NCBI RefSeq assembly: GCF_001938945.1
Contig: NZ_MKIO01000017.1
Span: 1-64,000 of the forward strand
DNA: 64,000 nucleotides
Direction of reading: 5' to 3'
Origin: Xaviernesmea rhizosphaerae
GTDB taxonomy: Bacteria; Pseudomonadota; Alphaproteobacteria; Rhizobiales; Rhizobiaceae
Made by a program: the position numbers and the translations under genes. Below are positions 34,873 through 43,946 of this stretch, one piece after another (within the stretch, counting starts at the first letter, position 1; each line of letters opens with the position of its first letter). A model generated the notes under the pieces. That model made no database searches, was not told the origin of the DNA, and saw only the letters and a list, made by a program, of their open reading frames with translations.

Positions 34873-35748
34873 TCAGGCGGGCACGCCGAGCGGGCCCACA
34901 TGGCCGGCCTCGCGCCGCTCCTCGCAGAAATCGGTGTCGGAGCAGACGAACATCCGCCCGCCGCGATCGTCGAGCACCACTTCGTCGAGATAGGAGTGGG
35001 TCGATCCGCAGAGCGCGCAGGGCTTGTCGAAGCGCTGGATGGTGAAGGGGTGATCCTCGAAATCCAGGCTCTTCACCTCGGTGAAGGGCGGCACGGCATA
35101 GATGCGCTTCTCGCGGCCCGCGCCGAACAGCTGGAGCGCCGGGGAGCGGTCCATCTTCGGATTGTCGAATTTCGGGATCGGCGAGGGGTCCATCACATAG
35201 CGGCCGGCCACCTGCACGGGATAGGCATAGGTGGTGGCGATATGGCCGTTGCGGGCGATGTCCTCATAGAGCTTCACATGCATCAGGCCGTATTCTTCCA
35301 GCGCGTGCATCATCCGCGTCTCGGTCTCGCGCGGCTCGAGGAAGCGCAAGGGTTCGGGGATCGGCACCTGATAGACCAGCACCTGGCCTTCGCTAAGCGG
35401 CGCCTCGGGAATGCGGTGGCGGGTCTGGATGATGGTGGCGTCGCGCGTATGGGTCGTCACCGCGACATTGGCGACCTTCTCGAAGAAGGCGCGGATGGAG
35501 ACGGCATTGGTGGTGTCGTCGGCGCCCTGGTCGATCACCTTCAGCCGGTCTTCCGGCCCGATGATGGCGGCGGTCACCTGCACGCCGCCCGTGCCCCAAC
35601 CGTATGGCATCGGCATTTCGCGCGAGGCGAAGGGCACCTGATAGCCGGGAATGGCGATGGCCTTCAGGATGGCTCGGCGGATCATCCGCTTGGTCTGTTC
35701 GTCGAGATAGGCGAAATTGGTGCGGGCGATGCCCTCGATCGCGCTCAT
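34873..35748 (-). CDS. phnJ: C-P lyase catalytic subunit PhnJ (radical SAM)
   Basis: A 291-residue enzyme that cleaves the carbon-phosphorus bond of ribose methylphosphonate 5-phosphate. Four cysteines near the C terminus have the spacing C-x2-C-x21-C-x5-C (CALCGSTHSY then FVCSDTDFC), the pattern of the E. coli enzyme. The N-terminal YGWGTGGVQVTAAIIGP region is also conserved. The ATG at 35748 overlaps the phnI stop. The frame is open upstream but lies inside phnI. Confidence 0.95.
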   Translation of the reverse strand: MSAIEGIARTNFAYLDEQTKRMIRRAILKAIAIPGYQVPFASREMPMPYGWGTGGVQVTAAIIGPEDRLKVIDQGADDTTNAVSIRAFFEKVANVAVTTHTRDATIIQTRHRIPEAPLSEGQVLVYQVPIPEPLRFLEPRETETRMMHALEEYGLMHVKLYEDIARNGHIATTYAYPVQVAGRYVMDPSPIPKFDNPKMDRSPALQLFGAGREKRIYAVPPFTEVKSLDFEDHPFTIQRFDKPCALCGSTHSYLDEVVLDDRGGRMFVCSDTDFCEERREAGHVGPLGVPA

Positions 35749-36869
35749 TGTGCGGCCTCGCTGGTGATGGCGTCCTCGTCGCCCGCCTGGCCGGCACGCT
35801 TGGCCTCGTATTCCGCGCGCATGCGGCGCACGAGGTCCAGCTCGGCCTGGAAGTCGACATAATGCGGCAGTTTCAGGTGCTCGACGAAGCCGGTCGCCTG
35901 GACGTTGTCGGCATGCGACAGAACGAATTCCTGGTCCTGCGCCGGGGCGACGATGTCCTCGCCGAATTCGTCGGCGCGCAGCGCCCGGTCGACCAGCGAC
36001 ATGGCCATGGCCTTGCGTTCCGACTGGCCGAAGACCAGGCCGTAGCCGCGGGTGAACTGCGGCGGCTCCTTGGCCGAGCCCTTGAACTGGTTGACCATCT
36101 GGCACTCGGTGATGCGGATGCGGCCGAGCGGGACGGAAAAGCCGAGCTCCGGCAGCTCGATCTCGACATCGGCAAGGCCGATGCGGATTTCGCCGACGAA
36201 GGGATGGGTGCGGCCATAGCCGCGCTGGGTGGAATAGGCGAGCGCGAGCAGGAAGCCCTCGTCGCCGCGCGCCAGAACCTGCAGCCGCGTGTCGCGCGGC
36301 ATGGGGAAGTCCAAGGGCTCGCGGGTGATGTCGCCGGCTACATGATCCGGGCCGAAGCTGCCATCGCCTTCCACCAGGCCTTCGCCGTCGAGAATGTCGG
36401 AGACGCGCATGACCTTTTCGCCCGAGACGGCGCGGCGGGCAGGGGTCTCAGGCTCGGCCTCTTCGCCCGCGAGATCGGGGTCGAGCAGGCGGTGGGTATA
36501 GTCGAAGGTGGGGCCGAGCAACTGGCCGCCCGGCAGATCCTTGTAGGTGGCCGAGACGCGCCGCTCGATCTGCATGGCCGCCGTTTCGAGCGGCTGCGAG
36601 ATCGCCAGGCGCGGCAGGGTGGTGCGGTAGGCGCGCAGGAGGAAGATCGCCTCGATCATGTCGCCGCGCGCCTGCTTGACGGCAAGGGCTGCAAGGATCG
36701 GATCGTAGAGCGAGGCCTCGGCCATGACGCGGTCGACCGCGAGCGAGAGCTGGCCGGCGATCTGCGCCAGCGAGAGGGCGGGCAGATCGCGCGGGCCGCG
36801 ACGCCGGTCGGCAAGCAGGCGGTGGGCCTCGGCGATGGCGGTTTCCCCGCCCTTGACGGCGACATACAT
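35745..36869 (-). CDS. phnI: C-P lyase core subunit PhnI
   Basis: A 374-residue PhnI, starting MYVAVKGGETAIAEAHRLLA as in the family, with GGAGG 6 nt upstream of the ATG at 36869. The nucleosidase subunit replaces adenine with the phosphonate, together with PhnG, PhnH and PhnL. Conserved parts include TQRGYGRTHPFVGEIRIGLA and GFVEHLKLPHYVDFQAEL. A 46-bp palindromic repeat lies between it and phnH, so the two are still in one operon but 157 bp apart. Confidence 0.95.
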   Translation of the reverse strand: MYVAVKGGETAIAEAHRLLADRRRGPRDLPALSLAQIAGQLSLAVDRVMAEASLYDPILAALAVKQARGDMIEAIFLLRAYRTTLPRLAISQPLETAAMQIERRVSATYKDLPGGQLLGPTFDYTHRLLDPDLAGEEAEPETPARRAVSGEKVMRVSDILDGEGLVEGDGSFGPDHVAGDITREPLDFPMPRDTRLQVLARGDEGFLLALAYSTQRGYGRTHPFVGEIRIGLADVEIELPELGFSVPLGRIRITECQMVNQFKGSAKEPPQFTRGYGLVFGQSERKAMAMSLVDRALRADEFGEDIVAPAQDQEFVLSHADNVQATGFVEHLKLPHYVDFQAELDLVRRMRAEYEAKRAGQAGDEDAITSEAAQ

Positions 36870-36978
36870 GGAACGCCTCCATTCTGGCGGACACGGCCGG
36901 ATCGGCGCGTCGGTCCGCGAAGCGATTGGATCGGTGCGCCGCCGCCCTGAAAGGCGGCCGGCGCGAGATGCTGTCAGC

Positions 36979-37024
36979 GCATCGGATTTTTCCGAAAACC
37001 GGTTCCCACTTTTCGGTCCGATGC
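36979..37024. repeat. Palindromic intergenic repeat, copy 1
   Basis: A 46-bp element running from GCATCGGATTTTTCCGAAAA to TTTTCGGTCCGATGC, able to form a long hairpin. A near-identical sequence in the opposite sense occurs at 63493-63537 and a degraded one at 39005-39054. It resembles the short mosaic palindromes widespread in rhizobia. Here it is transcribed between phnH and phnI. Confidence 0.85.
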
Positions 37025-37026
37025 GT

Positions 37027-37632
37027 TTAGCGCAGGATGCGCAGCGTGCGCGGCAGGCAGAGGCAGGCATCGCCCGCCGTGAGGATGAGATCGACCCCGC
37101 GCGGAAACTGGGCGCCGTTCTCGGCCCAAAGCGCATCGAAGGCATCGGGCAGGCCGAGCGGCGCGATCGTCGTCTCCCCGTCGATGCCGGGGCCGGCGAC
37201 CCGGCGTGCGGTGCCGCCGGACAGGGCCTCGAGCTCGATGATGACCGTGGTCGAGCGATCGGGATAATCCTGCGTGCCCTGGGCGAAGCCCGAGAGCGGC
37301 GGCAGGGCCGCGGCCTTCTCCACCAGCGCGAAACGGGCCTGCAGCCGGTCGGCGGCAATCGGTGCGCCTGTCTGGAACGAGAGCCAGGAGGCGACCGCAG
37401 TGGCGGCAAGGCCCTGCGTCAGATGCACCGGCGTATCCTGATCGAACAGTGTCAGCGCGATCGTGCCCTGAGCCGGCGAAAGCGGCGCCGGCGGGCGGGC
37501 GGGATCGGCAAAGACATGGATGCGGCCCGGCCGGGCCATGGCGTCCATGATCCCGCGAAAGGCGGCCTGCGCGTTCGTCACCGGATCCTGGAAGGCGCCG
37601 TAATAGGCGGCGTTGGCGGCTTTCTGCGGCAT
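37027..37632 (-). CDS. phnH: C-P lyase core subunit PhnH
   Basis: A 201-residue PhnH with the N-terminal pattern AFQDPVTNAQAAFRGIMDAM and ARPGRIHVF. PhnH forms part of the C-P lyase core (PhnG2H2I2J2). The stop lies 2 bp from the palindromic repeat, and the ATG at 37632 overlaps the phnG stop, indicating coupling. Confidence 0.94.
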   Translation of the reverse strand: MPQKAANAAYYGAFQDPVTNAQAAFRGIMDAMARPGRIHVFADPARPPAPLSPAQGTIALTLFDQDTPVHLTQGLAATAVASWLSFQTGAPIAADRLQARFALVEKAAALPPLSGFAQGTQDYPDRSTTVIIELEALSGGTARRVAGPGIDGETTIAPLGLPDAFDALWAENGAQFPRGVDLILTAGDACLCLPRTLRILR

Positions 37633-38138
37633 CAGTCCTCTCCCCGCACCATGGTAAAGAAGTCGACCCGGGTCGCGGCCGTTTCCTCGGCGCGGCCTTC
37701 GTCATCCGCCGTCAGGCGCGCCTCGATCTCTTGCGTGAGCGCGGCGACCCTGGCGGTGAAGGCCGCGGTCTGGCCGAGCGCGTCGAGAATGGCCGCCAGC
37801 CGGGCATGGGCCCGGTCGCTGCCGAGCAGCTGGCCATGGCCGATCGTGCCGTCCTCGAGGCGGATGCTGGCGCGGCTCATCGTGGCCTCGCCGAGGTTGA
37901 AGGGCGCGCCGCCGCCACCGATGCGCCCGCGCACCATGACCAGGCCGGTTTCCGGGCCGCGCACGGGATGTACCGCGACGTCGCTCGCCTCGCGTTTCAG
38001 AAAGGCTTCCAGCTGGCCGCGCTCGGCCCGGGCAAAGAGGCCCATCCAGGCCCGGCGCCGCAGGTCCGGCCTGCCCTGTTCGCCGGGGGCGATGCCGGGT
38101 CCCGGCACGGGGCCGGCATGAGGCTGAGGCTTGTTCAC
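37632..38138 (-). CDS. phnG: C-P lyase core subunit PhnG
   Basis: About 168 residues with the family core RRAWMGLFARAERGQLEAFL and GGGGAPFNLGEATMSRASIR. It is the first gene of the C-P lyase operon. Start codons are not ATG: GTGs lie at 38144 and 38138. The second has GGAGA at a usable distance and is used here, so the N terminus is uncertain by two residues. The region upstream holds a Pho-box-like site and a PhnF-type palindrome. Confidence 0.9.
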   Translation of the reverse strand: MNKPQPHAGPVPGPGIAPGEQGRPDLRRRAWMGLFARAERGQLEAFLKREASDVAVHPVRGPETGLVMVRGRIGGGGAPFNLGEATMSRASIRLEDGTIGHGQLLGSDRAHARLAAILDALGQTAAFTARVAALTQEIEARLTADDEGRAEETAATRVDFFTMVRGED

Positions 38139-38152
38139 GATCACTCTCCATT

Positions 38153-38170
38153 TGTCTATTTATCTAGACA
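38153..38170. promoter_or_regulatory. Candidate PhnF operator
   Basis: TGTCTATTTATCTAGACA is a 6-bp inverted repeat (TGTCTA, TAGACA) with 6 bases between. It lies in the 105-bp gap between phnG and the divergent phnF, close to the phnG start. Half-sites of this kind are typical of HutC/PhnF-type GntR proteins. It would let PhnF repress the operon. Confidence 0.6.
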
Positions 38171-38201
38171 ACTCGACAGAGCCGTCGTTTAATCCTAGAT
38201 C

Positions 38202-38219
38202 ATGACGAAGGCATGACAG
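38202..38219 (-). promoter_or_regulatory. Pho-box-like site upstream of phnG
   Basis: On the minus strand it reads CTGTCATGCCTTCGTCAT: a perfect first half (CTGTCAT), four bases, and a second half with five of seven matches. It points toward phnG and lies 63 bp from the preferred start, so PhoB could activate the C-P lyase genes from here. Confidence 0.6.
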
Positions 38220-38243
38220 CTGCGCAGGAAAGGGAGGTCATCG

Positions 38244-39005
38244 ATGGACATGCTGCCGCAGGGCGGGATTGACCGGGGAAGCGGCGTGGCGCTGTGGCGC
38301 CAGATTGCCGATCGTCTGCGACAGGCGATTGTCGACGGGGAATTTGGCGAGGAGGGGGCGATGCCGGGCGAAATGGCGCTGTCGGCGCGCTTCGCCGTCA
38401 ACCGTCACACGGTGCGCGCCGCATTGGCGGGGCTGGTCGAAGAAGGGCTGATCGAGACGGTGCAGGGACGGGGCACGCGGGTGCGCTCGATCAAGCGCTA
38501 TACCTTCCCGATTTCCCGGCGCACGCGCTTTTCCGAAGGGCTGGCCGGCCAGTTCCGCGACCGGCAGGTCACCGTTATCGAGGAGACGACGGTTCCGGCG
38601 AGCGAGCGGATCGCCGCTGAGCTGCGGCTGGCGCCCGGCCATCCCCTGCTGCGGCTCGTGCTGGTCTCAAGGGTCGACGGACTGCCGCTGTCGAACTCGA
38701 CCAACTACTTCGATGCCAAGCGTTTGGGGCAGATGGGCGCGCAGGTGCGCGAGACCGGCTCGATCACCCGCGCCTATGCCGCGCTGGGGATCGCGGACTA
38801 TGTCCGCCGCTCCACCGAGATTACTGCGCGTCTCGCCGACGAGCGCGAGCGCGCGCTTCTGGAGCTGAAGCCCGGGGCGGTGGTGATGGAGGCACGCGCC
38901 GTCAACGACACGCCGGATGGCGTGCCGCTGCAATTCGCCATCACCGCCTTTGCCGCCGATCGCGTCACCTTGAGCCTGGGCGCGCCGCTGGAGGAGCCAG
39001 CTTAG
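38244..39005 (+). CDS. phnF: GntR-family regulator PhnF (HutC subgroup)
   Basis: A 253-residue regulator with a winged HTH at about residues 15-80 (LWRQIADRLRQAIVDGEF, MALSARFAVNRHTVRAALAG) and a C-terminal UTRA ligand domain (about 100-245; RRTRFSEGLAGQF, VVMEARAVNDTPDGVPLQF). It is divergent from the phn operon and probably represses it until a phosphonate or phosphate-related signal binds. The start ATG at 38244 has GGGAGG upstream. Confidence 0.92.
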   Translation: MDMLPQGGIDRGSGVALWRQIADRLRQAIVDGEFGEEGAMPGEMALSARFAVNRHTVRAALAGLVEEGLIETVQGRGTRVRSIKRYTFPISRRTRFSEGLAGQFRDRQVTVIEETTVPASERIAAELRLAPGHPLLRLVLVSRVDGLPLSNSTNYFDAKRLGQMGAQVRETGSITRAYAALGIADYVRRSTEITARLADERERALLELKPGAVVMEARAVNDTPDGVPLQFAITAFAADRVTLSLGAPLEEPA

Positions 39006-39054
39006 AGCAACGGACCGAAACGTGGTGTCAGGTTTTCGGAAAAATCCGACGCTC
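39005..39054. repeat. Palindromic intergenic repeat, degraded copy 2
   Basis: The segment from GAGCAACGGACCGAAA to TCGGAAAAATCCGACGCTC keeps the outline of the palindrome found at 36979-37024 and 63493-63537 but with several changes. It lies between the convergent ends of phnF and the M24 peptidase gene, where it could also work as a terminator hairpin. Confidence 0.65.
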
Positions 39055-39076
39055 TGGGCTTCTGCTTTTCACCTGC

Positions 39077-40216
39077 TCAGGCGAAGGGCTCGATGGGGCT
39101 CTCCTGCGGCGGGGTGAACCAGGCGGGGCCGGCCTCGGTCATGTAGATATGGTCTTCCAGACGAATGCCGTAGCGGCCGGGGAAGACGATCATCGGCTCG
39201 TTGGAGAAGCACATGCCCGGCTCCAGCAGGGTCTCGTTGCCACGCACGACATAGGGCTCCTCGTGGATCTCCAGGCCGATGCCATGGCCGGCGCGGTGGG
39301 GCAGTCCCGGCAGGCGGTAATCCGGGCCGAGGCCCTTTTCCGCCAGCACCGCGCGCGCGGCGGCGTCCAGCGCCTGCATCGGCGCGCCCAGGCGGGCGGC
39401 GTCGAACACGGCCTGCTGTGCTGCCCGCTCGATGGCGAAATGGGCGGCGAAATCCGTATCCGGGCCATCGAGCACATAGGTGCGGGTGAGGTCTGAATGA
39501 TAGCCGTCGATGCGCGTGCCCGTGTCCACCAGGATGACATCGCCCTTTTCCAGAACCTGCTCGCCCTCGGCCCCGTGTGGCAGCGCGGTCGCCTGGCCGA
39601 AGGAGACGATGCAGAAGGTGGAGGCATGGCCGGCCAGCGCCCGGTGCTGCTCATCGATGAAGCGCACGACGTCGGACGCGCGGATGCCCGGCGTCAGGAT
39701 CGCATGGGCGCGCTTGTGCACTTCCAGCGTCAGCCCCATGGCATAGTGCAGAATATCGATCTCGGCCTGAGACTTGATCCGCCGCAGGGGGCGCATCAGC
39801 GGCCCGGCATTGACGAGGCGTTCGGGCGAAAGCACGGATGCCAGCGCATGATAGAAGAACAGCGGCATCGCATCGTCGATGGCCAGCAGGCCTTGGCCGC
39901 CGAGCAGCCGGGCGACAAGGGCGGCCGGGCTTTCCTCCTCCTGCCAGAGCGCGGTCCGGCCGGGCAGGTGCTGAAGCGTCTCGACCTTGCTCTCTTCGAA
40001 GCCGGGCACGATGTAGACGAGGTCCTGCGCCGTCACCAGCGCGCCGAGCAGCCGTTCGCTGCCATGCCAGACCAGCCCGGTGAAATAGCGCAGATTGTCC
40101 GTCGAGCCGAGCAGCAGGCCGGTCACGCCCGCCGTTTCCATGGCGGCGCGCAGGCGGGTCAGCCGTTCCAGGCGTTCCGCGTCAGTGATGAAGGCGGGGG
40201 GAGGGGCGAGCGTCAT
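39077..40216 (-). CDS. M24-family Xaa-Pro aminopeptidase-like protein
   Basis: A 379-residue protein with a creatinase-like N-terminal domain (RLRAAMETAGVTGLLLGSTD) and a pita-bread peptidase domain. Metal ligands are in ILVDTGTRIDGYHSDLTRTY (two Asp), HRAGHGIGLEIHEEP (His), CFSNEPMIVF (Glu) and GIRLEDHIY (Glu). It should cleave X-Pro peptides or a related compound. The start ATG at 40216 has AGGAC upstream. No partner genes are evident, so its physiological substrate is unknown. Confidence 0.9.
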   Translation of the reverse strand: MTLAPPPAFITDAERLERLTRLRAAMETAGVTGLLLGSTDNLRYFTGLVWHGSERLLGALVTAQDLVYIVPGFEESKVETLQHLPGRTALWQEEESPAALVARLLGGQGLLAIDDAMPLFFYHALASVLSPERLVNAGPLMRPLRRIKSQAEIDILHYAMGLTLEVHKRAHAILTPGIRASDVVRFIDEQHRALAGHASTFCIVSFGQATALPHGAEGEQVLEKGDVILVDTGTRIDGYHSDLTRTYVLDGPDTDFAAHFAIERAAQQAVFDAARLGAPMQALDAAARAVLAEKGLGPDYRLPGLPHRAGHGIGLEIHEEPYVVRGNETLLEPGMCFSNEPMIVFPGRYGIRLEDHIYMTEAGPAWFTPPQESPIEPFA

Positions 40217-40385
40217 GGTCCTGTCCTGCACGTTGGTGGCCTCGGCACCTCGAAGGCCGAAGCAATGGTGCGCACCTTGTCACGGTAGACAGTTTGTGGA
40301 CAAGCACTGCTGCCAAAAAATTCCGGACAGCGCCCTGCCGAAAGTGCCACAGCCCTGCGCCGGTCGATCCCAGGGATTCGGAGGC

Positions 40386-41435
40386 TCAGCCTTCTTCCCG
40401 CGTCAGCGCTTCCAGCGGGGCTTCGAGCAGGAAGAACAGCCCTTCCGGGCGATAGTCGATCCGCGCGGTGCCGAGAAAATAGCCGGCGAGCGCCCGCTCG
40501 ATCAGCCGCGAACCGAAGCCCGTGGATTTGGGCGGGCAGACGGATGGGCCGCCCTGCTCCTGCCAGATGAACTGAAACGTCTCGACGGCATCGTCCTTCC
40601 GGGCCACAGTCCAGGCGATTTCGACATGGCCGGTATCGTTGGAGAGCGCGCCATATTTCATCGCATTGGTGGCCAGTTCATGCAGCGCCATGGCCATGGC
40701 CAGGGTACAGCGCGAGTTCAGCTGCAGCTTCGGACCGGAAAAATGCAGCCGGTCACCGCCATGGGTGGCGGCAATGCCCTCCAGAAGCGCATGCAGCTCC
40801 GCCCGGGCGCCATTGGCCGAATTGAGCTGGTCCTGCGATTCGGCAAGGGCGGTCAGGCGGGCGGAAAGCTTCTCGCGCGCCTCGTCGGCCGGCGTGTCCT
40901 CGCGGATCGTCTGGTTGGCGATCACCCGCACCAGCATCAGGATGTTCTTCACGCGGTGGCGCAGCTCCTGCGCCAGAAGCCGCTGCTCGTCCTCGCTCGT
41001 CTTCAGCTCGGTGATGTCGCGCGAGACCGACAGGATGCTTTCGGGCTGGCCATCCGGTCCGCGGATCGGCGAGACCTTCACGTCCCAGAATTTCGGCGTG
41101 CCCTTTGCGGTGTTGGCCGCGCCCAGAAAGCGCGAGCTGCGCCCCTCCTGCGCGGCCGCAATGGCATTGCGCGCCTCGACATTGCCGTCGCCCGCCCAGA
41201 AATCGGGCCAGGGGCAGCCGCGCAGCTTGTCGAAGTCGGTGACTTCCATCACGCGCTGCCCGCCCTCGCTCATGAACATCAGCTTCCCATCGAGCGACAG
41301 GATCTTGATGCAGTCGTCGGATGCTGACATGACAGCCTGCATGAAGCGGGCATTGCCGGCAGGATGATCGTCGTCGAATTGCGTTGGCAAGGGCCGATCC
41401 ATATCGCTTGCAAGGCTCTGCCACGGGGATGTCAC
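40386..41435 (-). CDS. PAS-HWE sensor histidine kinase
   Basis: 349 residues: a PAS domain at about 25-145 (FMQAVMSASDDCIKILSLDG, SVSRDITELK) followed by an HWE-type kinase. The phospho-acceptor His is in LAQELRHRVKNILMLVRVIA. The family hallmarks are HE in MALHELATNAMKYGAL and W-x-E in FIWQEQGG, with GFGSRLIERAL as the G box. The first in-frame start is a GTG at 41435; an ATG at 41402 is possible. It is divergent from the bacteriophytochrome gene and might feed the same receivers. No membrane helix is seen, so it is probably cytoplasmic. Confidence 0.88.
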   Translation of the reverse strand: MTSPWQSLASDMDRPLPTQFDDDHPAGNARFMQAVMSASDDCIKILSLDGKLMFMSEGGQRVMEVTDFDKLRGCPWPDFWAGDGNVEARNAIAAAQEGRSSRFLGAANTAKGTPKFWDVKVSPIRGPDGQPESILSVSRDITELKTSEDEQRLLAQELRHRVKNILMLVRVIANQTIREDTPADEAREKLSARLTALAESQDQLNSANGARAELHALLEGIAATHGGDRLHFSGPKLQLNSRCTLAMAMALHELATNAMKYGALSNDTGHVEIAWTVARKDDAVETFQFIWQEQGGPSVCPPKSTGFGSRLIERALAGYFLGTARIDYRPEGLFFLLEAPLEALTREEG

Positions 41436-41747
41436 GTCCGCGATGCAGATTTCATATCACACAGAACAGCTCATATAGAAGCTTCTTTCATGAAAGCGAG
41501 TCGCCAGACACCTATTCTCTTCGCTTTCCTTTCCCTCTCTCATTTTTATCTCGCGGCGCTGGGGCCGGTGGCAGACAGGATTCCGTCCGAAGCCTCCTGT
41601 GCTTTCGCGCCGACGGCGGTATATGATAGGGGCAAGACATATCTGATGGGGCATGTCGGCGGCGCCGGCGATCCCTTTCGAGGCGCTGCCTCAACACTCG
41701 GGATCTCGCGCTGACGCTGCGGTTTCCCTTCGAGGTAGGATGCCGAA

Positions 41748-43946
41748 ATGGATAAACCGCAAAAAGATCTGACGGACTGTGAGCGGGAGCCGATTCACAT
41801 TCCAGGCGCGATCCAGCCGCATGGCGCGCTGGCGGTGCTCGATCCCGCAGATCTGACGCTGCTGGCCGCAAGCGCCAATCTTTCCGACATCCTGGGCTGC
41901 GAGGCGGTGATCGGCTCCAGGCTTGGCGGCGCAATCGGCGAGAAACTGGACGAGATCGCGCTCTGGCATGAGAGCGACCAGCCTTTCCTGCGCGTCATCG
42001 CCCGCGACGAACGGACGGTGATCACGGCGCATCGCTCCGAAGGGCTGATCGTGGTCGAGCTGGAACTCGCAAATGATTCCTCGGCCTTTTCCATCTTTTC
42101 GCAGCTGAACAATTTCGTCCAGGAGATTGCCGGCCAGCAGACCGTCACCGGCGCGCTCGATGCCTGCGCCCGGGTGGTGCAGATGCTCTCCGGCTTCGAC
42201 CGGGTGCTGATCTATCGCTTCGACGAGGACTGGAACGGCCGGGTGATGGCCGAATCGGTCAACGACCGTCTGCCGTCCTATCTCGACCTGCGCTTTCCCG
42301 CCGGCGATATTCCCGCCCAGGCGCGGCGTCTCTACGCCCAGAACCGGCTTCGCTCCATTCCCGATGCCGATTACCGCGCCGTGCCGATCGAGCCCTCCGT
42401 CGATCCGCGCAGCGGCCAGCCGCTGGATCTGAGCTTCGCGCAATTGCGTAGCGTGTCTCCCGTGCATCTCGAATATATGCGCAGCATGGGAACGCGCGCC
42501 TCCATGTCGGTGTCGATCATGGTGGATGGCGCGCTCTGGGGCCTGGTCGCCTGCCATTCGGCCGCGCCACGCAATCTCTCGCCGATGCTGCACGATGCCT
42601 GCGATTTCGTGGTGCAGTCGCTTGCCATGCGCATCGGCGCACAGGAGCGGGCCGAGGATGCGGCCGCGCGCGAGCGGCTGAGTGCCATCGAGACGCAGCT
42701 GCTGACCGCCATGACCGGCGCGCCGGACTGGGTGGCGGGGCTGATGTCGGATCCCGACCGGCTGCTGGCCCAGGTCGGCGCGACCGGCGTCGCCATGCTG
42801 ACCGAGGGACGGCTGGAAGTGGCCGGCGAGGTGCCGGACGACGACGCGATCGGCGCCATCGTCCACTGGCTGGATGCCCGCGGCGTCAGCGAGATCTACA
42901 CCACCGACCGGCTGATGCTCGACATGCCGCAGGCAGAGGCTTTCAGCCGGATCGCCAGCGGTCTGCTTGCCCTGCGCATTTCGGACCTGACCTCCAACTG
43001 GCTGCTCTGGTTCCGCCCTGAAGTGATCGAAACCGTGACCTGGGCCGGCAATCCGCACAAGATCGTGCGGGAGGAGGGCCGTATCCACCCGCGCAATTCC
43101 TTCGAGGCCTGGCGCGAGCAGGTGCGCGGGCGTGCACTCGCCTGGAGCGAGGCGGAGCGGTCGGCCGCGCGCAATCTGCGCACCGCCATCGTCGGCGTCG
43201 TCCTGCGGCGCGCGGAAGAGATGGCGCAGCTGACGCGGGAGCTGCAGCGTTCAAACCGGGAGCTGGAAGCCTTTTCCTACTCGGTCTCCCACGATTTGCG
43301 CGCGCCCTTCCGCCATATCGTCGGCTTCGCCCAGCTCCTGCGCGAGCGCGAGGCGGATATGGATGCGAAGTCCCGGCATTATTTGCAGACCATTTCCGAT
43401 TCGGCCCTTGCCGCAGGCCGCCTCGTGGACGATCTCCTGAATTTCTCGCAGCTCGGTCGTGCTTCTTTGTCCAAGAGCGCGATTGACATGGACAAGGTCG
43501 TCAACGAAGTCATGCGCAGCATCAATCTTTCGACCGAGGGAAGGAATATCGAGTGGCGCGTCTCGTCCCTGCCGCACACCTTCGGCGATCAGACACTGCT
43601 CCGGCAGGTCTGGTACAATCTGATCGACAATGCGGTAAAATATACCCGCCCGCGCGACCCCGCCATTATCACGATCCACGGACAGGAACACGACGGCAAG
43701 ACCTGTTATACGGTCGAGGATAATGGCGTGGGTTTCGACATGGCCTATGCCGCCAAGCTGTTCGGCGTGTTCCAGCGTCTGCAGCGTGCCGAGGATTTCG
43801 AGGGGACAGGCATCGGCCTGGCCCTTGTCCGGCGCATTCTCGATCGCCACAACGGATCCATCACCGCAACGGGCGAAGTCGGCAAAGGCGCCCGCTTCAC
43901 CTTCGCGCTTCCCCTTCCGCAAAAGAAAGGCCGTGCCCTTGTCTGA
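41748..43946 (+). CDS. bphP: Bacteriophytochrome histidine kinase
   Basis: 732 residues. The order is PAS (about 1-120), GAF (about 140-310), PHY (about 320-500), HisKA (about 515-585) and HATPase_c. The biliverdin-binding Cys is at about residue 11 (DCEREPIHIPGAIQPHGAL). GAF shows DLRFPAGDIPAQARRLY (Asp-Ile-Pro) and SPVHLEYMRSMG (His). The PHY tongue keeps HPRNSFEAW. Kinase motifs are SYSVSHDLRAPFRHIVGF, NLIDNAVKYT, DNGVGFDM and GTGIGLALVRRI. It should sense red/far-red light. It overlaps the following response-regulator gene. Confidence 0.93.
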   Translation: MDKPQKDLTDCEREPIHIPGAIQPHGALAVLDPADLTLLAASANLSDILGCEAVIGSRLGGAIGEKLDEIALWHESDQPFLRVIARDERTVITAHRSEGLIVVELELANDSSAFSIFSQLNNFVQEIAGQQTVTGALDACARVVQMLSGFDRVLIYRFDEDWNGRVMAESVNDRLPSYLDLRFPAGDIPAQARRLYAQNRLRSIPDADYRAVPIEPSVDPRSGQPLDLSFAQLRSVSPVHLEYMRSMGTRASMSVSIMVDGALWGLVACHSAAPRNLSPMLHDACDFVVQSLAMRIGAQERAEDAAARERLSAIETQLLTAMTGAPDWVAGLMSDPDRLLAQVGATGVAMLTEGRLEVAGEVPDDDAIGAIVHWLDARGVSEIYTTDRLMLDMPQAEAFSRIASGLLALRISDLTSNWLLWFRPEVIETVTWAGNPHKIVREEGRIHPRNSFEAWREQVRGRALAWSEAERSAARNLRTAIVGVVLRRAEEMAQLTRELQRSNRELEAFSYSVSHDLRAPFRHIVGFAQLLREREADMDAKSRHYLQTISDSALAAGRLVDDLLNFSQLGRASLSKSAIDMDKVVNEVMRSINLSTEGRNIEWRVSSLPHTFGDQTLLRQVWYNLIDNAVKYTRPRDPAIITIHGQEHDGKTCYTVEDNGVGFDMAYAAKLFGVFQRLQRAEDFEGTGIGLALVRRILDRHNGSITATGEVGKGARFTFALPLPQKKGRALV

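Noticed and set aside
41491..41714. 74-codon open frame with a hydrophobic start between the HWE kinase and bphP
   Set aside because: No convincing ribosome site, no recognisable family, and the C-terminal half looks random; probably the bphP promoter region.
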